A stretch of DNA of 64,000 nt from UBA9926 sp018645765 (GCA_949372755.1 CASIBO010000002.1:186001-250000); one strand, 5' to 3'; positions 45,637 through 55,366 are shown, counted from the first letter of the stretch. The notes: generated by a model not told the origin, from the sequence alone. Numbers and translations are program-made.

Positions 45637-46503
45637 GTGAAGATCGGCCTATTTTCAACTTTTATGTCACCGATAGCAGATCCCGACATGATCCAAACCT
45701 TCGCCCAAGACATCGAGGCTATGGGCGTAGAATCTCTGTGGATGGGCGAGCATGTCGTCTTATTCGACAAAACCTCAAACCCCTATCCGGGCAGTCGGGA
45801 TGGCAAGTTGCCCGTGCCAGAAGGTGGCGGCATGCTCGATACCGTCGCAACCTTTGGATTTATCGCAGGCTGCACCTCATCGCTGCGGCTCGGAACGGGG
45901 ATCACCCTGCTACCCCAACGCAACCCCATCTACACCGCCAAAGAGTTCACCACCCTCGACTGGTTGAGCCGGGGCCGAATTGATTTCGGGATTGGCGTTG
46001 GCTGGTGCCAAGAGGAGGTGGAAGCTTGCGGCTATTCCTTTCATGATCGGGGCGCGCGCTGTGATGAGTTCATCGAAGTGATCCAGCAGCTCTGGACTGA
46101 TCCGGTGGTTAATTTTGAGGGCAAAACCATTCAACTCAAAGATTGCCGCATGGACCCAAAGCCCGTTCAGACCGGCGGCGTGCCGATGATCATTGGGGGG
46201 CATTCCCCTGCGGGGTTTAAAAGAGCCGCCAAGTATGGTGCTGGCTGGTATGGCTTTCAGCTGAATCTTGCGCAAACCGAGGATATGAAAGGCGCCTTAA
46301 CTATGGCTCTGAATCACGCAGGCCGAACTTGGGACGACTTTGAATTGATCATTACGCCGCCCTATCAAATCACCCCAGATCTCGTTAAGGCCTACGAGGA
46401 TTTAGGGGTCGATCGTTTAATTCTTCATCTTGGAAGCCAAAAACCAGACCGGATCACCGAACGCTTGACCCTCGTATCAGACCTCATGGCGACGCTGGGT
46501 TAA
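45637..46503 (+). CDS. Luciferase-like flavin-dependent oxidoreductase
   Basis: A 288-residue TIM-barrel oxidoreductase. GTG 45637 is chosen, with GAGGT eight bases ahead; the longer reading to 45571 has no such signal. RLGTGITLLPQRNPIYTAKE, RIDFGIGVGWCQEEVEACG and GGHSPAGFKRAAKYGAGWYG match the F420/FMN-dependent luciferase-like group (TIGR03619-type). Proteobacterial members may use FMN or F420; the substrate is unknown. It converges on the hot-dog protein gene through a perfect hairpin. Confidence 0.85.
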   Translation: MKIGLFSTFMSPIADPDMIQTFAQDIEAMGVESLWMGEHVVLFDKTSNPYPGSRDGKLPVPEGGGMLDTVATFGFIAGCTSSLRLGTGITLLPQRNPIYTAKEFTTLDWLSRGRIDFGIGVGWCQEEVEACGYSFHDRGARCDEFIEVIQQLWTDPVVNFEGKTIQLKDCRMDPKPVQTGGVPMIIGGHSPAGFKRAAKYGAGWYGFQLNLAQTEDMKGALTMALNHAGRTWDDFELIITPPYQITPDLVKAYEDLGVDRLILHLGSQKPDRITERLTLVSDLMATLG

Positions 46504-46522
46504 GCCGCCGGCAGCGGCTTAA
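46500..46522. terminator. Perfect hairpin containing both stop codons of a convergent pair
   Basis: TTAAGCCGC (46500-46508), a five-base loop, then GCGGCTTAA (46514-46522). The TAA stop of the rightward gene is in the left arm and the TAA stop of the leftward gene (minus strand) is in the right arm. A nine-base GC-rich stem can act as a bidirectional terminator, but no T-tract follows on either strand. Confidence 0.5.
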
Positions 46523-47343
46523 GATCTTAGGTGATATATGGCGCGCTGCCAGATCGTGGCCAATGGCGCGCGGCTGATCGCATTAAAGAGATTGATCCGA
46601 ACATCCGCAAACTGATGGCCTTTCTTTTCAAACAACGCCTCAACGACCATCTGAACGGCAACCTCCGCACCATCTTCAATGGCGGCAAAATTTTGGTGCC
46701 GGGTCTCAAGGTGCACCCACGGGTTCATCAGCGCATTAGCCGCGAACACCCAATTGCCACAGCTCAAGACAAACGAGGTATTGGCCCACCCGGATGATTT
46801 AGTCTCTGCCGCATCAAACCGCAGCAATGCGGGCATAGCGGCAGCATCAGCGAAATACGCCGCCATCGGGTGCTGACGGGACCAGCGGTAGCGGGTTTCA
46901 AGGCCCCCCGTTTGCTTCAATTTAGTAAAGGTTTCAGGCGTCGCCTTTGGCGGCACATACCCCTCGAGCATCAACGTTTGATCCTGCCATTCCGGCATGA
47001 CTGCGGCCTCGCTCTGATCCAGGCCCACCCGAGCTTTGGCACAAACCTTACCGGTTACATCAACCAATTCCGCCGCAAACTGTTCTGCCTCTCGCGCCCT
47101 CACCATCACATCAAACGGTTCACCATGGTAGACCGGATGCAGAATCTTAATTTCTGCCCACCCCCGATCTAAAAATGCCTGGCCCCAGTGGCTCACGGCG
47201 GGTTGGGTCAGGTAAGCCGATAACGTCACGCCGGGAACCAACCCCCCTTTAAACCCATAGCGCTTGGCCATCTCATCGCTGTGAATCTGATTTTGAGAGT
47301 CGGGCGCCTGATTAAAGGCGAGGCCACTGAAGTTTTGAATCAT
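46519..47343 (-). CDS. Hot-dog (MaoC-like) domain protein
   Basis: About 274 residues. The segment NQIHSDEMAKRYGFKGGLVPG matches the N-P-I-H-x-D ... G-x-V-P-G pattern of MaoC-like hot-dog hydratases, here in the N-terminal half, with a diverged second half. ATG 47343 is chosen; ATG 47364 is also possible. Function as an enoyl-CoA hydratase or acyl-thioester binder is inferred. It diverges from the GMC oxidoreductase gene, with which it shares a short promoter gap. Confidence 0.65.
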   Translation of the reverse strand: MIQNFSGLAFNQAPDSQNQIHSDEMAKRYGFKGGLVPGVTLSAYLTQPAVSHWGQAFLDRGWAEIKILHPVYHGEPFDVMVRAREAEQFAAELVDVTGKVCAKARVGLDQSEAAVMPEWQDQTLMLEGYVPPKATPETFTKLKQTGGLETRYRWSRQHPMAAYFADAAAMPALLRFDAAETKSSGWANTSFVLSCGNWVFAANALMNPWVHLETRHQNFAAIEDGAEVAVQMVVEALFEKKGHQFADVRINLFNAISRAPLATIWQRAIYHLRS

Positions 47344-47408
47344 CGCTGAGCGTCTCTTTTTCATCTTTCCGCACGCTAATGCAATTCCCAAGGGCTGACA
47401 AGGCGTCT

Positions 47409-49031
47409 ATGCTTGCACGCATGGAAAAATTTGATTACGTCATTGTAGGGGCCGGTACCGCCGGATGCGTGCTCGCCAACCGACTCAGCGCCAACCCGGC
47501 GCATCGGGTACTTTTAATTGAGTCTGGCGGTCAGGACGACTATTTCTGGATCGATATCCCTGTCGGCTACCTTTACACCATCAACAATCCCCGAACCGAC
47601 TGGTGTTTTAAGACCGATGCCGAGCCAGGTCTTAACAATCGTCAAATTGGCTATGCTCGCGGCAAGGGTTTGGGCGGCTCATCCTCAATCAATGCCATGA
47701 TTTATATGCGCGGGCAGCGCTCTGATTTCGATCAATGGGCCGCACTCGGCAATCGAGGCTGGGGCTGGGACGATGTGCTACCCGTATTTAAGGCCTCCGA
47801 AAACTACCAGCACGGCGCCGATGAATTTCATGGCGATCAGGGTGAACTCCGAGTCGAAGAGCGGCGCGTCAATTGGGAAATACTAGATGCCTGGCAAGAT
47901 GCCGCAGAAGAAATGGGCATTCCCCGAATCAAAGAGTTCAACACGGGCGATAATTTCGGTTGCGCCTACTTTCAAATGAACCAGCGTAAAGGGGTTCGTT
48001 GGAGCGCCAGCAAAGCCTTTCTGCGACCCATTCAGCACCGGCCGAATTTAACGGTCATGACCAACACCCATGTGCAAAAACTGGCTTTAGAGGCCAATGA
48101 GCATGGGCCGCGCGCGACGGGCGTCTGGATTACAAAAGGCGGAGATGCGCCGAGCCTTGTGACCGCAACGCGAGAGGTGATTCTGGCCGCTGGTGCCGTG
48201 GCGTCCCCTCAGATTCTGCAACTGTCCGGTATAGGCGAGCCTGCTTTGATGCAGCAACTGGGTACGGCACCTGTCATTGATTTACCCGGCGTTGGGCAAA
48301 ACCTGCAGGACCATCTGCAAATTAGAACCATTTATAAGGTTTCGAACACCACGACCCTCAACCCGAGAGTCAACTCACTCGTCGGCAAGGCGATGATGGG
48401 GCTTGAATACCTGTTGTTCAAAACCGGGCCGCTCACCATGCCGCCCTCACAATTGGGCGCATTTGCGAAAAGCGATGAGGCGCAACCAACGCCCAATATG
48501 GAATGGCACGTTCAGCCCTTGTCGCTCGATCAATTTGGCTCACCGCTGCATCCTTTTAACGCCATTACGCCTTCGGTCTGCAATCTTCGGCCAGCCAGTC
48601 GCGGGGCCATCACCGCTCAAAGTCTGGATCCGCTCATGGCGCCCAAAATTAATCTGAACTACTTGTCCAACCCAGAGGATGAAGCGGTCGCGCTTGCGGG
48701 ATTGCGAATGACGCGGCGCATCATGAAGGCCAAGGCGCTCGCTCGGTTTTTACCCGAAGAGTGGAAGCCCGGACCCGAGCGGCAAAGTGATACCGAGTTG
48801 CTAGACGCCGCGCGCGATCTCGGCACGACCATTTTTCACCCGGTTGGCACCTGTAAGATGGGCGCCGATCCGGCGGCCGTCGTCGATGACCGCCTGATGG
48901 TTCATGGCTGCAAGGGTCTGAGGGTAATTGATGCGTCGATTATGCCGCTCATTACCTCCGGAAATACAAATGCCCCAACGGTGATGATCGCAGAAAAAGG
49001 CGCACAATTTATTATTGAGGATGCGGGCTGA
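47409..49031 (+). CDS. GMC family FAD-dependent alcohol/choline-type oxidoreductase
   Basis: A 540-residue GMC flavoprotein. YVIVGAGTAGCVLANRLSAN binds FAD; GKGLGGSSSINAMIYMRG and HPVGTCKMGADPAAVV are the family signatures. ATG 47409 has AAGG five bases ahead. The family oxidises alcohols to aldehydes (AlkJ-like) or choline; the exact substrate is unknown. A second GMC gene lies beyond the isocitrate lyase gene. Confidence 0.9.
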   Translation: MLARMEKFDYVIVGAGTAGCVLANRLSANPAHRVLLIESGGQDDYFWIDIPVGYLYTINNPRTDWCFKTDAEPGLNNRQIGYARGKGLGGSSSINAMIYMRGQRSDFDQWAALGNRGWGWDDVLPVFKASENYQHGADEFHGDQGELRVEERRVNWEILDAWQDAAEEMGIPRIKEFNTGDNFGCAYFQMNQRKGVRWSASKAFLRPIQHRPNLTVMTNTHVQKLALEANEHGPRATGVWITKGGDAPSLVTATREVILAAGAVASPQILQLSGIGEPALMQQLGTAPVIDLPGVGQNLQDHLQIRTIYKVSNTTTLNPRVNSLVGKAMMGLEYLLFKTGPLTMPPSQLGAFAKSDEAQPTPNMEWHVQPLSLDQFGSPLHPFNAITPSVCNLRPASRGAITAQSLDPLMAPKINLNYLSNPEDEAVALAGLRMTRRIMKAKALARFLPEEWKPGPERQSDTELLDAARDLGTTIFHPVGTCKMGADPAAVVDDRLMVHGCKGLRVIDASIMPLITSGNTNAPTVMIAEKGAQFIIEDAG

Positions 49032-49677
49032 GCGCCAACTTTTCTCGCTTAGCGACCTCTTTTTCGAACTTCTTGCGGGTTCGTTGATCAATCGGCAGCG
49101 CTAATAATGCCCTTAACTGGTCAAGCTCTGGCGTTTGGTAGTTGGCGTGGTAAACCGTGAGTAGCGTTTTAGCTGGCCCCGAATAGGCCTCAAATGATCC
49201 TTCATCGCCTGCTGCAACTGTGCCCGTTCGGATCACCCGACAGTAAAACCCTGGGCGCGCCGCTTTTTGAAACGCTTTGGCAAACCCTGACTCTGGAACG
49301 GCAGCGGCTAAGACCCCGCACGGAATTCTGGGCGCAGAGACTTCAAGCGTTACATTCGGCCAGCGCAATCGGTCCCCGATGGCCAATTCAGCTGCATCCA
49401 GCCCTCGAATCACCATATTTTCTCCGAAGCCGCCTGCATCAAAAGGTCTTCGATACTGACGCGCCCAAAAGGCATAGTCTTCTTCGGTATAAACGTACAC
49501 GGCCTGATCCACGCCACCATGGTGCCGATGATCACACACAGCGTCCCCCGCTAACCCCAAGGGATTTATCATCACTTGACCATCAACTCGCGCTTTAAAG
49601 ATCCCAGTTGGGACACTGCGCTGTCCAACCGACAGGGTTTGCCGGACGCCCACATGAACACTCACAACCGTAATCAA
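49012..49677 (-). CDS. MOSC domain protein (YiiM-like)
   Basis: A 221-residue MOSC protein. DHRHHGGVDQAVYVYTEEDY, GGFGENMVIRG and PRIPCGVLA (likely molybdenum-cofactor-binding Cys) match the YiiM group, which reduces N-hydroxylated compounds with a Mo cofactor. It overlaps the end of the GMC gene by 20 bases on the opposite strand. TTG 49677 has AAGGGG upstream. Confidence 0.85.
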   Translation of the reverse strand: MITVVSVHVGVRQTLSVGQRSVPTGIFKARVDGQVMINPLGLAGDAVCDHRHHGGVDQAVYVYTEEDYAFWARQYRRPFDAGGFGENMVIRGLDAAELAIGDRLRWPNVTLEVSAPRIPCGVLAAAVPESGFAKAFQKAARPGFYCRVIRTGTVAAGDEGSFEAYSGPAKTLLTVYHANYQTPELDQLRALLALPIDQRTRKKFEKEVAKREKLALSPHPQ

Positions 49678-49908
49678 CCCATTCCCCTTTTTTGCTACGC
49701 CGACAGATTACTGCAGCCCGCACCGAACCGAAACCCTCGCAGCGCGCCTGAGGTCAACAATTGAAGAAATAGAATATATTACTGTCCATTAATTCTTTTT
49801 AATCCACCGTTCCCGCTTGCTACATTGCGCTTCCTGTACAGCAACCGTTGTGTCTTAGACCCCTCGGTTGCCCGACAACGCCAACGAAAACCTTTTAAAG
49901 GACCTAAC

Positions 49909-51513
49909 ATGTCAGCTTATCTTGACCAAATCGCGGTACTTGAATCACTCAAAGCGAAAAACGCTGATACCTGGAAAGGCATCAGCGCCGAGTATGCAAC
50001 CCGAATGCAATTGCAAAATCGGTTCAAAACCGGCATCGATATCGCGCAGTACACCGCCGACATCATGCGCCGAGACATGGCAGATTACGATGCCGACACA
50101 GCACGATATACGCAATCTCTTGGGTGCTGGCACGGCTTCACCGCACAGCAATTGGCCATGTCGGTCAAGAAGCATCGCGGGACCATGGACAAGTCCTACA
50201 TCTACTTGAGCGGCTGGATGGTCGCGGCCTTACGGTCCAAATTTGGCCCATTGCCCGACCAAAGCATGCACGAAAAAACCTCCGTGCCTGAACTGATCCA
50301 TGAAATTTATACCTTCTTAAAACAGGCCGATGCACGCGAACTGCGCCATATTTTCATCGAACTCGATGAAGCGCGCGCGAGCGGCGCGAGCGTTGATGGC
50401 ATCTTAGGCCGTATCGACGGTTTTGAGACCCACGTCGTGCCAATCATTGCCGACATTGATGCTGGTTTCGGTAATGAAGAAGCAACTTACTTGCTCGCTA
50501 AGAAAATGATCGAAGCAGGGGCGTGTGCCATTCAGGTTGAAAACCAAGTCTCTGATGCCAAGCAGTGCGGGCACCAGGCGGGCAAGGTCACGGTACCACA
50601 CGAAGACTTCCTATCGAAAATCAATGCCATCCGCTACGCCTTCTTAGAACTTGGCGTTGATAACGGCATCATCGTTGCCCGAACTGATTCTCTCGGCGCG
50701 GGCCTGACCCAAAAGATTCCTGTCTCAAAAGAGTCCGGTGATCTGGCCAGTCAATATAACGACTTCTTGGAAACCACACCCGTCAATGATTTAAGTGAAC
50801 TTAAAGACAACGACATTGCCATTCATCAAAACGGCAACCTCGTGAAGCCGGTGCGATTGGATAATGGCTTGTACGCGTTCAAAGAAGGCACCGGCTTTGA
50901 TCGCGTGGTCTTAGATTGTGTGACCTCATTGACCCATGGCGCAGACCTATTGTGGATCGAGACTGAAAAGCCCAACGTTGCGCAAATTGCTGAGATGGTT
51001 AATGAAATCAAAAAGCACGTGCCCGATGCCAAATTAGTTTATAACAACTCCCCGAGCTTCAACTGGACCCTTGCGTTCCGTGAGCAAGTTTTTGCTGCGT
51101 GGCAGGCCGGTGGCCAAGATGTGAGCGCTTATCCAGATCCAGCCGAGGTGCCCAAGGGCCTCATGTCTGTCGATTTTGATCAGTCGGACCTTGCTCTTGA
51201 AGCCGATCGATTGGTTCAGCAGTTCCAAAAGGATTCTTCGCGCGAAGCGGGCATCTTCCATCACCTGATCACCTTGCCCACATATCATGAAACGGCGCTT
51301 GGGACCGACATTCTGTCTGAAGGTTACTTCGGTGATCTTGGCATGCTGGCCTACGTCCGGGATGTCCAACGTCAGGAAATCCGGCGCGATATGGCCTCAG
51401 TGAAGCACCAGGACCTTGCTGGCTCGAACATCGGCGATGACCATAAGGAATATTTCTCCGGTGACAATGCCCTCTTGGCTGGCGGCAAAGACAACACCAT
51501 GAACCAGTTCTAA
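49909..51513 (+). CDS. aceA: Isocitrate lyase, long Pseudomonas-type
   Basis: A 534-residue isocitrate lyase; residues align end to end with the Pseudomonas 531-residue enzyme as I recall it. It cleaves isocitrate to succinate and glyoxylate, the first glyoxylate-bypass step, needed for growth on acetyl-CoA-yielding substrates. Landmarks are YTQSLGCWHGF, SGWMVAALRSKFGPLPDQSM, IIADIDAGFGNEEATYLLAK and the active-site Cys220 in AKQCGH, ending NTMNQF. ATG 49909 has AAAGGA six bases before; the upstream extension to 49825 has none. Malate synthase is not adjacent. Two hairpins follow the stop. Confidence 0.96.
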   Translation: MSAYLDQIAVLESLKAKNADTWKGISAEYATRMQLQNRFKTGIDIAQYTADIMRRDMADYDADTARYTQSLGCWHGFTAQQLAMSVKKHRGTMDKSYIYLSGWMVAALRSKFGPLPDQSMHEKTSVPELIHEIYTFLKQADARELRHIFIELDEARASGASVDGILGRIDGFETHVVPIIADIDAGFGNEEATYLLAKKMIEAGACAIQVENQVSDAKQCGHQAGKVTVPHEDFLSKINAIRYAFLELGVDNGIIVARTDSLGAGLTQKIPVSKESGDLASQYNDFLETTPVNDLSELKDNDIAIHQNGNLVKPVRLDNGLYAFKEGTGFDRVVLDCVTSLTHGADLLWIETEKPNVAQIAEMVNEIKKHVPDAKLVYNNSPSFNWTLAFREQVFAAWQAGGQDVSAYPDPAEVPKGLMSVDFDQSDLALEADRLVQQFQKDSSREAGIFHHLITLPTYHETALGTDILSEGYFGDLGMLAYVRDVQRQEIRRDMASVKHQDLAGSNIGDDHKEYFSGDNALLAGGKDNTMNQF

Positions 51514-51531
51514 CCTTTCAAAAGCGAGCAA

Positions 51532-51592
51532 GGGCGCCGTTCCTTCGGTGCCCTACCCTCATTTTTATCGCCTCAATTGGGGCGTTTTTTTT
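51532..51592 (+). terminator. Rho-independent terminator after isocitrate lyase
   Basis: A first hairpin (GGGCGCCG with CGGTGCCC, 51532-51553) is followed by CGCCTC-AATT-GGGGCG (51569-51584) and eight T residues (51585-51592). The second is a good intrinsic terminator for rightward transcription. Confidence 0.8.
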
Positions 51593-51674
51593 GTCTTTAA
51601 AAAAACGGACCGGTTTTAACGTTCTCGCTTTCGCAAAGCACCCCTCTGGGGCACAATGCAGGCAGAGGCTTATC

Positions 51675-53204
51675 ATGTATGACGTCATCATTATCGGCGC
51701 CGGCAGTGCCGGCAGCGTGCTCGCCAACCGACTCAGCGAAGATCCAAACCGCTCGATCCTACTGATTGAGGCCGGCCCGGACTATGCATTGGCCTCGAAT
51801 CTGCCCTTTGAATTGGTCAACAGTCACCGCAATGCGGTAGCGGATCATGATTGGGGCCTGGATTATCAGCCGACTGAAACCCAAAACACGCGACTACCTC
51901 GTGGACGGGTCACTGGCGGCTCCAGCGCCGTCAATACCGCCATTGCGCTGCGCGGCCTACCTGAAGATTATGATGCCTGGCATGACGCGGGTAATCCTGG
52001 TTGGGATTGGGTATCGGTCTTGCCCTTATTTAACCGCCTAGAGCGAGACCTTGATTATGGCGATGCTCCGCATCATGGCGACGCCGGGCCGATCACCATC
52101 CGGCGCTACCCCAAGGATGCGCTCTTGCCCCAACATCAAGCCTTTTTGGACGACGCCGAACGCTTAGGCTATCCGTCTTGTGAAGACGCCAACGATCCTC
52201 AATCCGTTGGCGCTGGACCACAACCCATGAACAAGCTGGGACGTCTTCGAATCAGTTGCGCTATCGGTTACCTTGCCCCCGCTCGATTCAGACCCAATTT
52301 AACGATTCTCTCCAACACCCAAGTCCAACGATTGCTGATTACCGGTCATCGATGTACGGGCGCAGAAATCGAGCTACCCACAGGCGAACGCCAGACCGTT
52401 CACGGCATGCTCACGATTGTTGCCGCCGGCGCACTGTTATCCCCCACCCTTTTGATGCGGTCGGGGCTAGGCCCGGCGCCGATGCTGACGCAATTCGGGA
52501 TAGAAGTGATCGAGGACGAACCGGCTATCGGCCAAAACCTGTGCGATCATCCTGCTCTGGCGGTAGCCTGTCAGGTCAAACCCGGGGTAATCATCGACCA
52601 TGACGCGCCGATTATTCAAACCATTCTGCGCTATACAACCGACGGCGCCACCGATCGCAACAATATGCAACTCGAGCAACTGAGTTACGCCGGCAAGCCC
52701 AACGGGCCTCCAATGTTCGCGATCGCCGCGTGTCTTGAATACCAATATGGCCGAGGCCATCTCGCGCTGACTGGGGCTAAAAGCCAAGACCGACCCAGTA
52801 TCCATAATCGGTTTTGTGAGGACGATCGAGACTTATTGCCGCTGCTGGCAGGACTAAAAGACGCCTTGCGGTTTACTGAGCAACCCGCTTTACGTGCCAT
52901 GATTGACGGCATTGCCTTTCCAGACCCAAAGCGTGGCGCAAGTGATGAAGCTTTAAAGGGGTTGATTCGGCGATTTGCCGGCAGTGGGTATCATCCTTGC
53001 GGCACCATCAAGATGGGCCCTCGCGAAGATGCCGGCAGTGTTGTGAACACCTCGGGTCAGATGCATCGCTGCGAGGGATTGGTAGTCGCTGACGCGTCGA
53101 TCATGCCCCATGTTCCCCGTGCGAACACCAACTTAACCACCATTATGATTGGTGAAAAAATCAGTCAGGATATTCAAAGTCATCCCGCCCACTTTGGGTT
53201 ATAG
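51675..53204 (+). CDS. GMC family FAD-dependent oxidoreductase
   Basis: A 509-residue GMC flavoprotein. YDVIIIGAGSAGSVLANRLS is the FAD motif; GRVTGGSSAVNTAIALRG and the C-terminal HPCGTIKMGPREDAGSVV complete the signature. ATG 51675 has AGAGG six bases upstream; the reading frame opens earlier at 51591 inside the terminator. It is not closely related to the GMC at 47409. An alcohol dehydrogenase role is inferred. Confidence 0.9.
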   Translation: MYDVIIIGAGSAGSVLANRLSEDPNRSILLIEAGPDYALASNLPFELVNSHRNAVADHDWGLDYQPTETQNTRLPRGRVTGGSSAVNTAIALRGLPEDYDAWHDAGNPGWDWVSVLPLFNRLERDLDYGDAPHHGDAGPITIRRYPKDALLPQHQAFLDDAERLGYPSCEDANDPQSVGAGPQPMNKLGRLRISCAIGYLAPARFRPNLTILSNTQVQRLLITGHRCTGAEIELPTGERQTVHGMLTIVAAGALLSPTLLMRSGLGPAPMLTQFGIEVIEDEPAIGQNLCDHPALAVACQVKPGVIIDHDAPIIQTILRYTTDGATDRNNMQLEQLSYAGKPNGPPMFAIAACLEYQYGRGHLALTGAKSQDRPSIHNRFCEDDRDLLPLLAGLKDALRFTEQPALRAMIDGIAFPDPKRGASDEALKGLIRRFAGSGYHPCGTIKMGPREDAGSVVNTSGQMHRCEGLVVADASIMPHVPRANTNLTTIMIGEKISQDIQSHPAHFGL

Positions 53205-53219
53205 GTTAAGGAGCGCGTC

Positions 53220-53570
53220 TTGCTGTACCTCGTTGCGAAAGTATTGTTTACCGCGATCATTATTGTGCTTGTCAGCGAAGTCGCCAAAAAAAGTGATCAG
53301 TACGGCGGTCTGCTGGCCGCATTGCCCTTGACCACGTTCCTCATCATTTTTTGGATGTACTTTGAAGGCGCAACCGATTCCAAAATCAGCAATCATCTGC
53401 AACTGACTCTGTACTTCGTTTTGCCAACCTTGCCGATGTTTCTCTTCTTCCCTTATCTCATTCATAAATTTGGCTTTCCCATCGCAACCTTGGTCTCAAT
53501 TGCACTAACCACCCTGCTGATTTACGGCTTCAAATTGCTGTATGAACAGTTTGGTTTCAAGGTCTTTTAA
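53220..53570 (+). CDS. DUF3147 family small membrane protein
   Basis: A 116-residue protein with three to four membrane segments. YGGLLAALPLTTFLIIFWMY and LPTLPMFLFFPYLIHKFGF match DUF3147, of unknown function. TTG 53220 is supported by AAGGAG six bases ahead. It lies 15 bases after the GMC stop and overlaps the next start (TAATG), so the three genes may be co-transcribed. Confidence 0.75.
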   Translation: MLYLVAKVLFTAIIIVLVSEVAKKSDQYGGLLAALPLTTFLIIFWMYFEGATDSKISNHLQLTLYFVLPTLPMFLFFPYLIHKFGFPIATLVSIALTTLLIYGFKLLYEQFGFKVF

Positions 53571-55366
53571 TGCGGCAAGACCTGCCTGACCCTGAAAAAC
53601 AAACAGCGCCTTGCCTGCCGCATCCGCCTCGTCGGCACACGAATAAAACCCGGCTGCCCCGGATTCCACGCCAAATAAAATCTTTCATCAAAAAGGCTCG
53701 CGCGGGCTCGGCAATCCGGCGTTCATTAAAGCGTGAAGCCGGGGGGTTACTCCGTGCTAAAACTGCCTTGGCAACCCTCGGACTCTGGTTTTTTTTACCA
53801 GGGATCAGCTTTGCAAACGCAGAGATCGAGGCCCATTCCAAAACCCTGATCGCAAGCATTGCGCAGGAGCCGCGAACGCTGAACACGCTGACCGCAGAAA
53901 GCGTGAGCTATACCGCCCAAGTGTTAGCCCATACCAACGAAGGACTCCTGCGTTATGACGGCAAACGTCGGCTCACGGGCGGCGTCGCGCAGCGCTGGGA
54001 AGTTGCAGCCGATCAGCTGACATTCTGGCTCCGAGAAGACGCTACTTGGGAGAACGGCGCGCCCGTGACCGCGCAGGATTTTGTATTCGCTTGGCAGAAA
54101 CTGGTTGACCCCGCTACCGCCGCACCCTCAGCAAATCTTGCCGCACCCATCAAGCATGCCTCAGCGATCCTGGCCGGCAAAGCAAATCCCCAAACACTCG
54201 GTGTCAGTGCCCTGAGCGCCTCGATTCTAAGCGTTGAGCTAGCACACCCCTGTGCTTGGTGCCTGAAGCTGATGACCAATTCAATCTTTTATCCGATCAG
54301 CCAAACCTTTTATGAGGCCGCTGGTGATGAGTTTGGTACCCGCCCCGAGACGCACCTCGCCAACGGCGCGTTTAAAATCAAAGCCTGGCAACGAGGCAAG
54401 CGCATTGACCTGACGCGAAACGTCCAATACTGGCGCCAGGACGAGGTTGAACTCGATGCCATTACGTTTGATCACATTGGCGCAGACCCCAGGACGCAGC
54501 TGAACCTCTTCCTCAATGATGAACTGGCCGTTGCGAGCCTCGACCGCGATACTCTGAAAGCGGCTATGAATGATCGGTTGCGCGTGAAGACCTTTCCAAC
54601 TGGACACCTGTTCCATATTCAATTCAGTCATGCCGCGGGCATGCAGAGCGCCAATCAATCGCTTCGCTCGGCCATTAGTTTGGTGATCGACAAGGACGAA
54701 CTGGTCAATAAAGTCGTCGCAAGCCCGGGCACTCGCGTCGCCGACTCAATGTTTCACGACTGGTTGACCATCGGTGATACACCCTACCTCACCGCACGTC
54801 CGCCGAGCCGTCATCGACCCGATATCAACGCCGCCAAAGTGCATCTCGCACGAGCGCGGGCCGAACTCAACTTACCTGCTAGGCCGCGCTTGACCCTAAC
54901 CATTAACGACAGCACGCTCTATCGCCGGGTCGCCGAGTACCTTCAGGCCCGCCTCGACACCCATCTGAACATCGAGCTTTTAATCGATCCCCAGACCACG
55001 CAACGGATGGTTGAAAAGTGGCGTGCCGGGACCTCGGACATGACCCTCATCACTTGGCCAGTGGATGTCGATGATCCGATGGATCAGATCTCATTCATGG
55101 GGGACCCGAATTTCCGACGCATCTTCAAAGGCCTTTATGCCGGGGATGACATGGCCGCGCTGTACTACCAGAGCCGATCTGCGATTCATCAAGCAGATCG
55201 GGTTGCACAGGTTCACAAAGTTCATGAATTCTTTACCGAGCGGGTTACGGTTTTACCCCTGTTCGAGCCTTATGGGGCCGCGATCATCAAGCCGAATCTA
55301 AAAGGGTTTATCTGGCAACCCGTTCGGGGCTATGCCGACTTTCGTACCGTTCAGATAATGCCCTAA
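53570..55366 (+). CDS. ABC-type peptide/solute-binding protein (SBP family 5), orphan
   Basis: A 598-residue OppA-like periplasmic binding protein. Family features are EPRTLNTLTAESVSYTAQVL, WLREDATWENGAPVTAQDFV and DYWRQ-like NVQYWRQDEVELDAITFD. A hydrophobic export signal (LATLGLWFFLPGISFANA) begins only at about residue 66; the long basic N-terminus with RRSLKREAGG may be part of a Tat-type signal or a wrong start, though no in-frame ATG/GTG gives a better one. No permease or ATPase gene is adjacent. The cargo, probably oligopeptides, is inferred. Confidence 0.82.
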   Translation: MRQDLPDPEKQTAPCLPHPPRRHTNKTRLPRIPRQIKSFIKKARAGSAIRRSLKREAGGLLRAKTALATLGLWFFLPGISFANAEIEAHSKTLIASIAQEPRTLNTLTAESVSYTAQVLAHTNEGLLRYDGKRRLTGGVAQRWEVAADQLTFWLREDATWENGAPVTAQDFVFAWQKLVDPATAAPSANLAAPIKHASAILAGKANPQTLGVSALSASILSVELAHPCAWCLKLMTNSIFYPISQTFYEAAGDEFGTRPETHLANGAFKIKAWQRGKRIDLTRNVQYWRQDEVELDAITFDHIGADPRTQLNLFLNDELAVASLDRDTLKAAMNDRLRVKTFPTGHLFHIQFSHAAGMQSANQSLRSAISLVIDKDELVNKVVASPGTRVADSMFHDWLTIGDTPYLTARPPSRHRPDINAAKVHLARARAELNLPARPRLTLTINDSTLYRRVAEYLQARLDTHLNIELLIDPQTTQRMVEKWRAGTSDMTLITWPVDVDDPMDQISFMGDPNFRRIFKGLYAGDDMAALYYQSRSAIHQADRVAQVHKVHEFFTERVTVLPLFEPYGAAIIKPNLKGFIWQPVRGYADFRTVQIMP

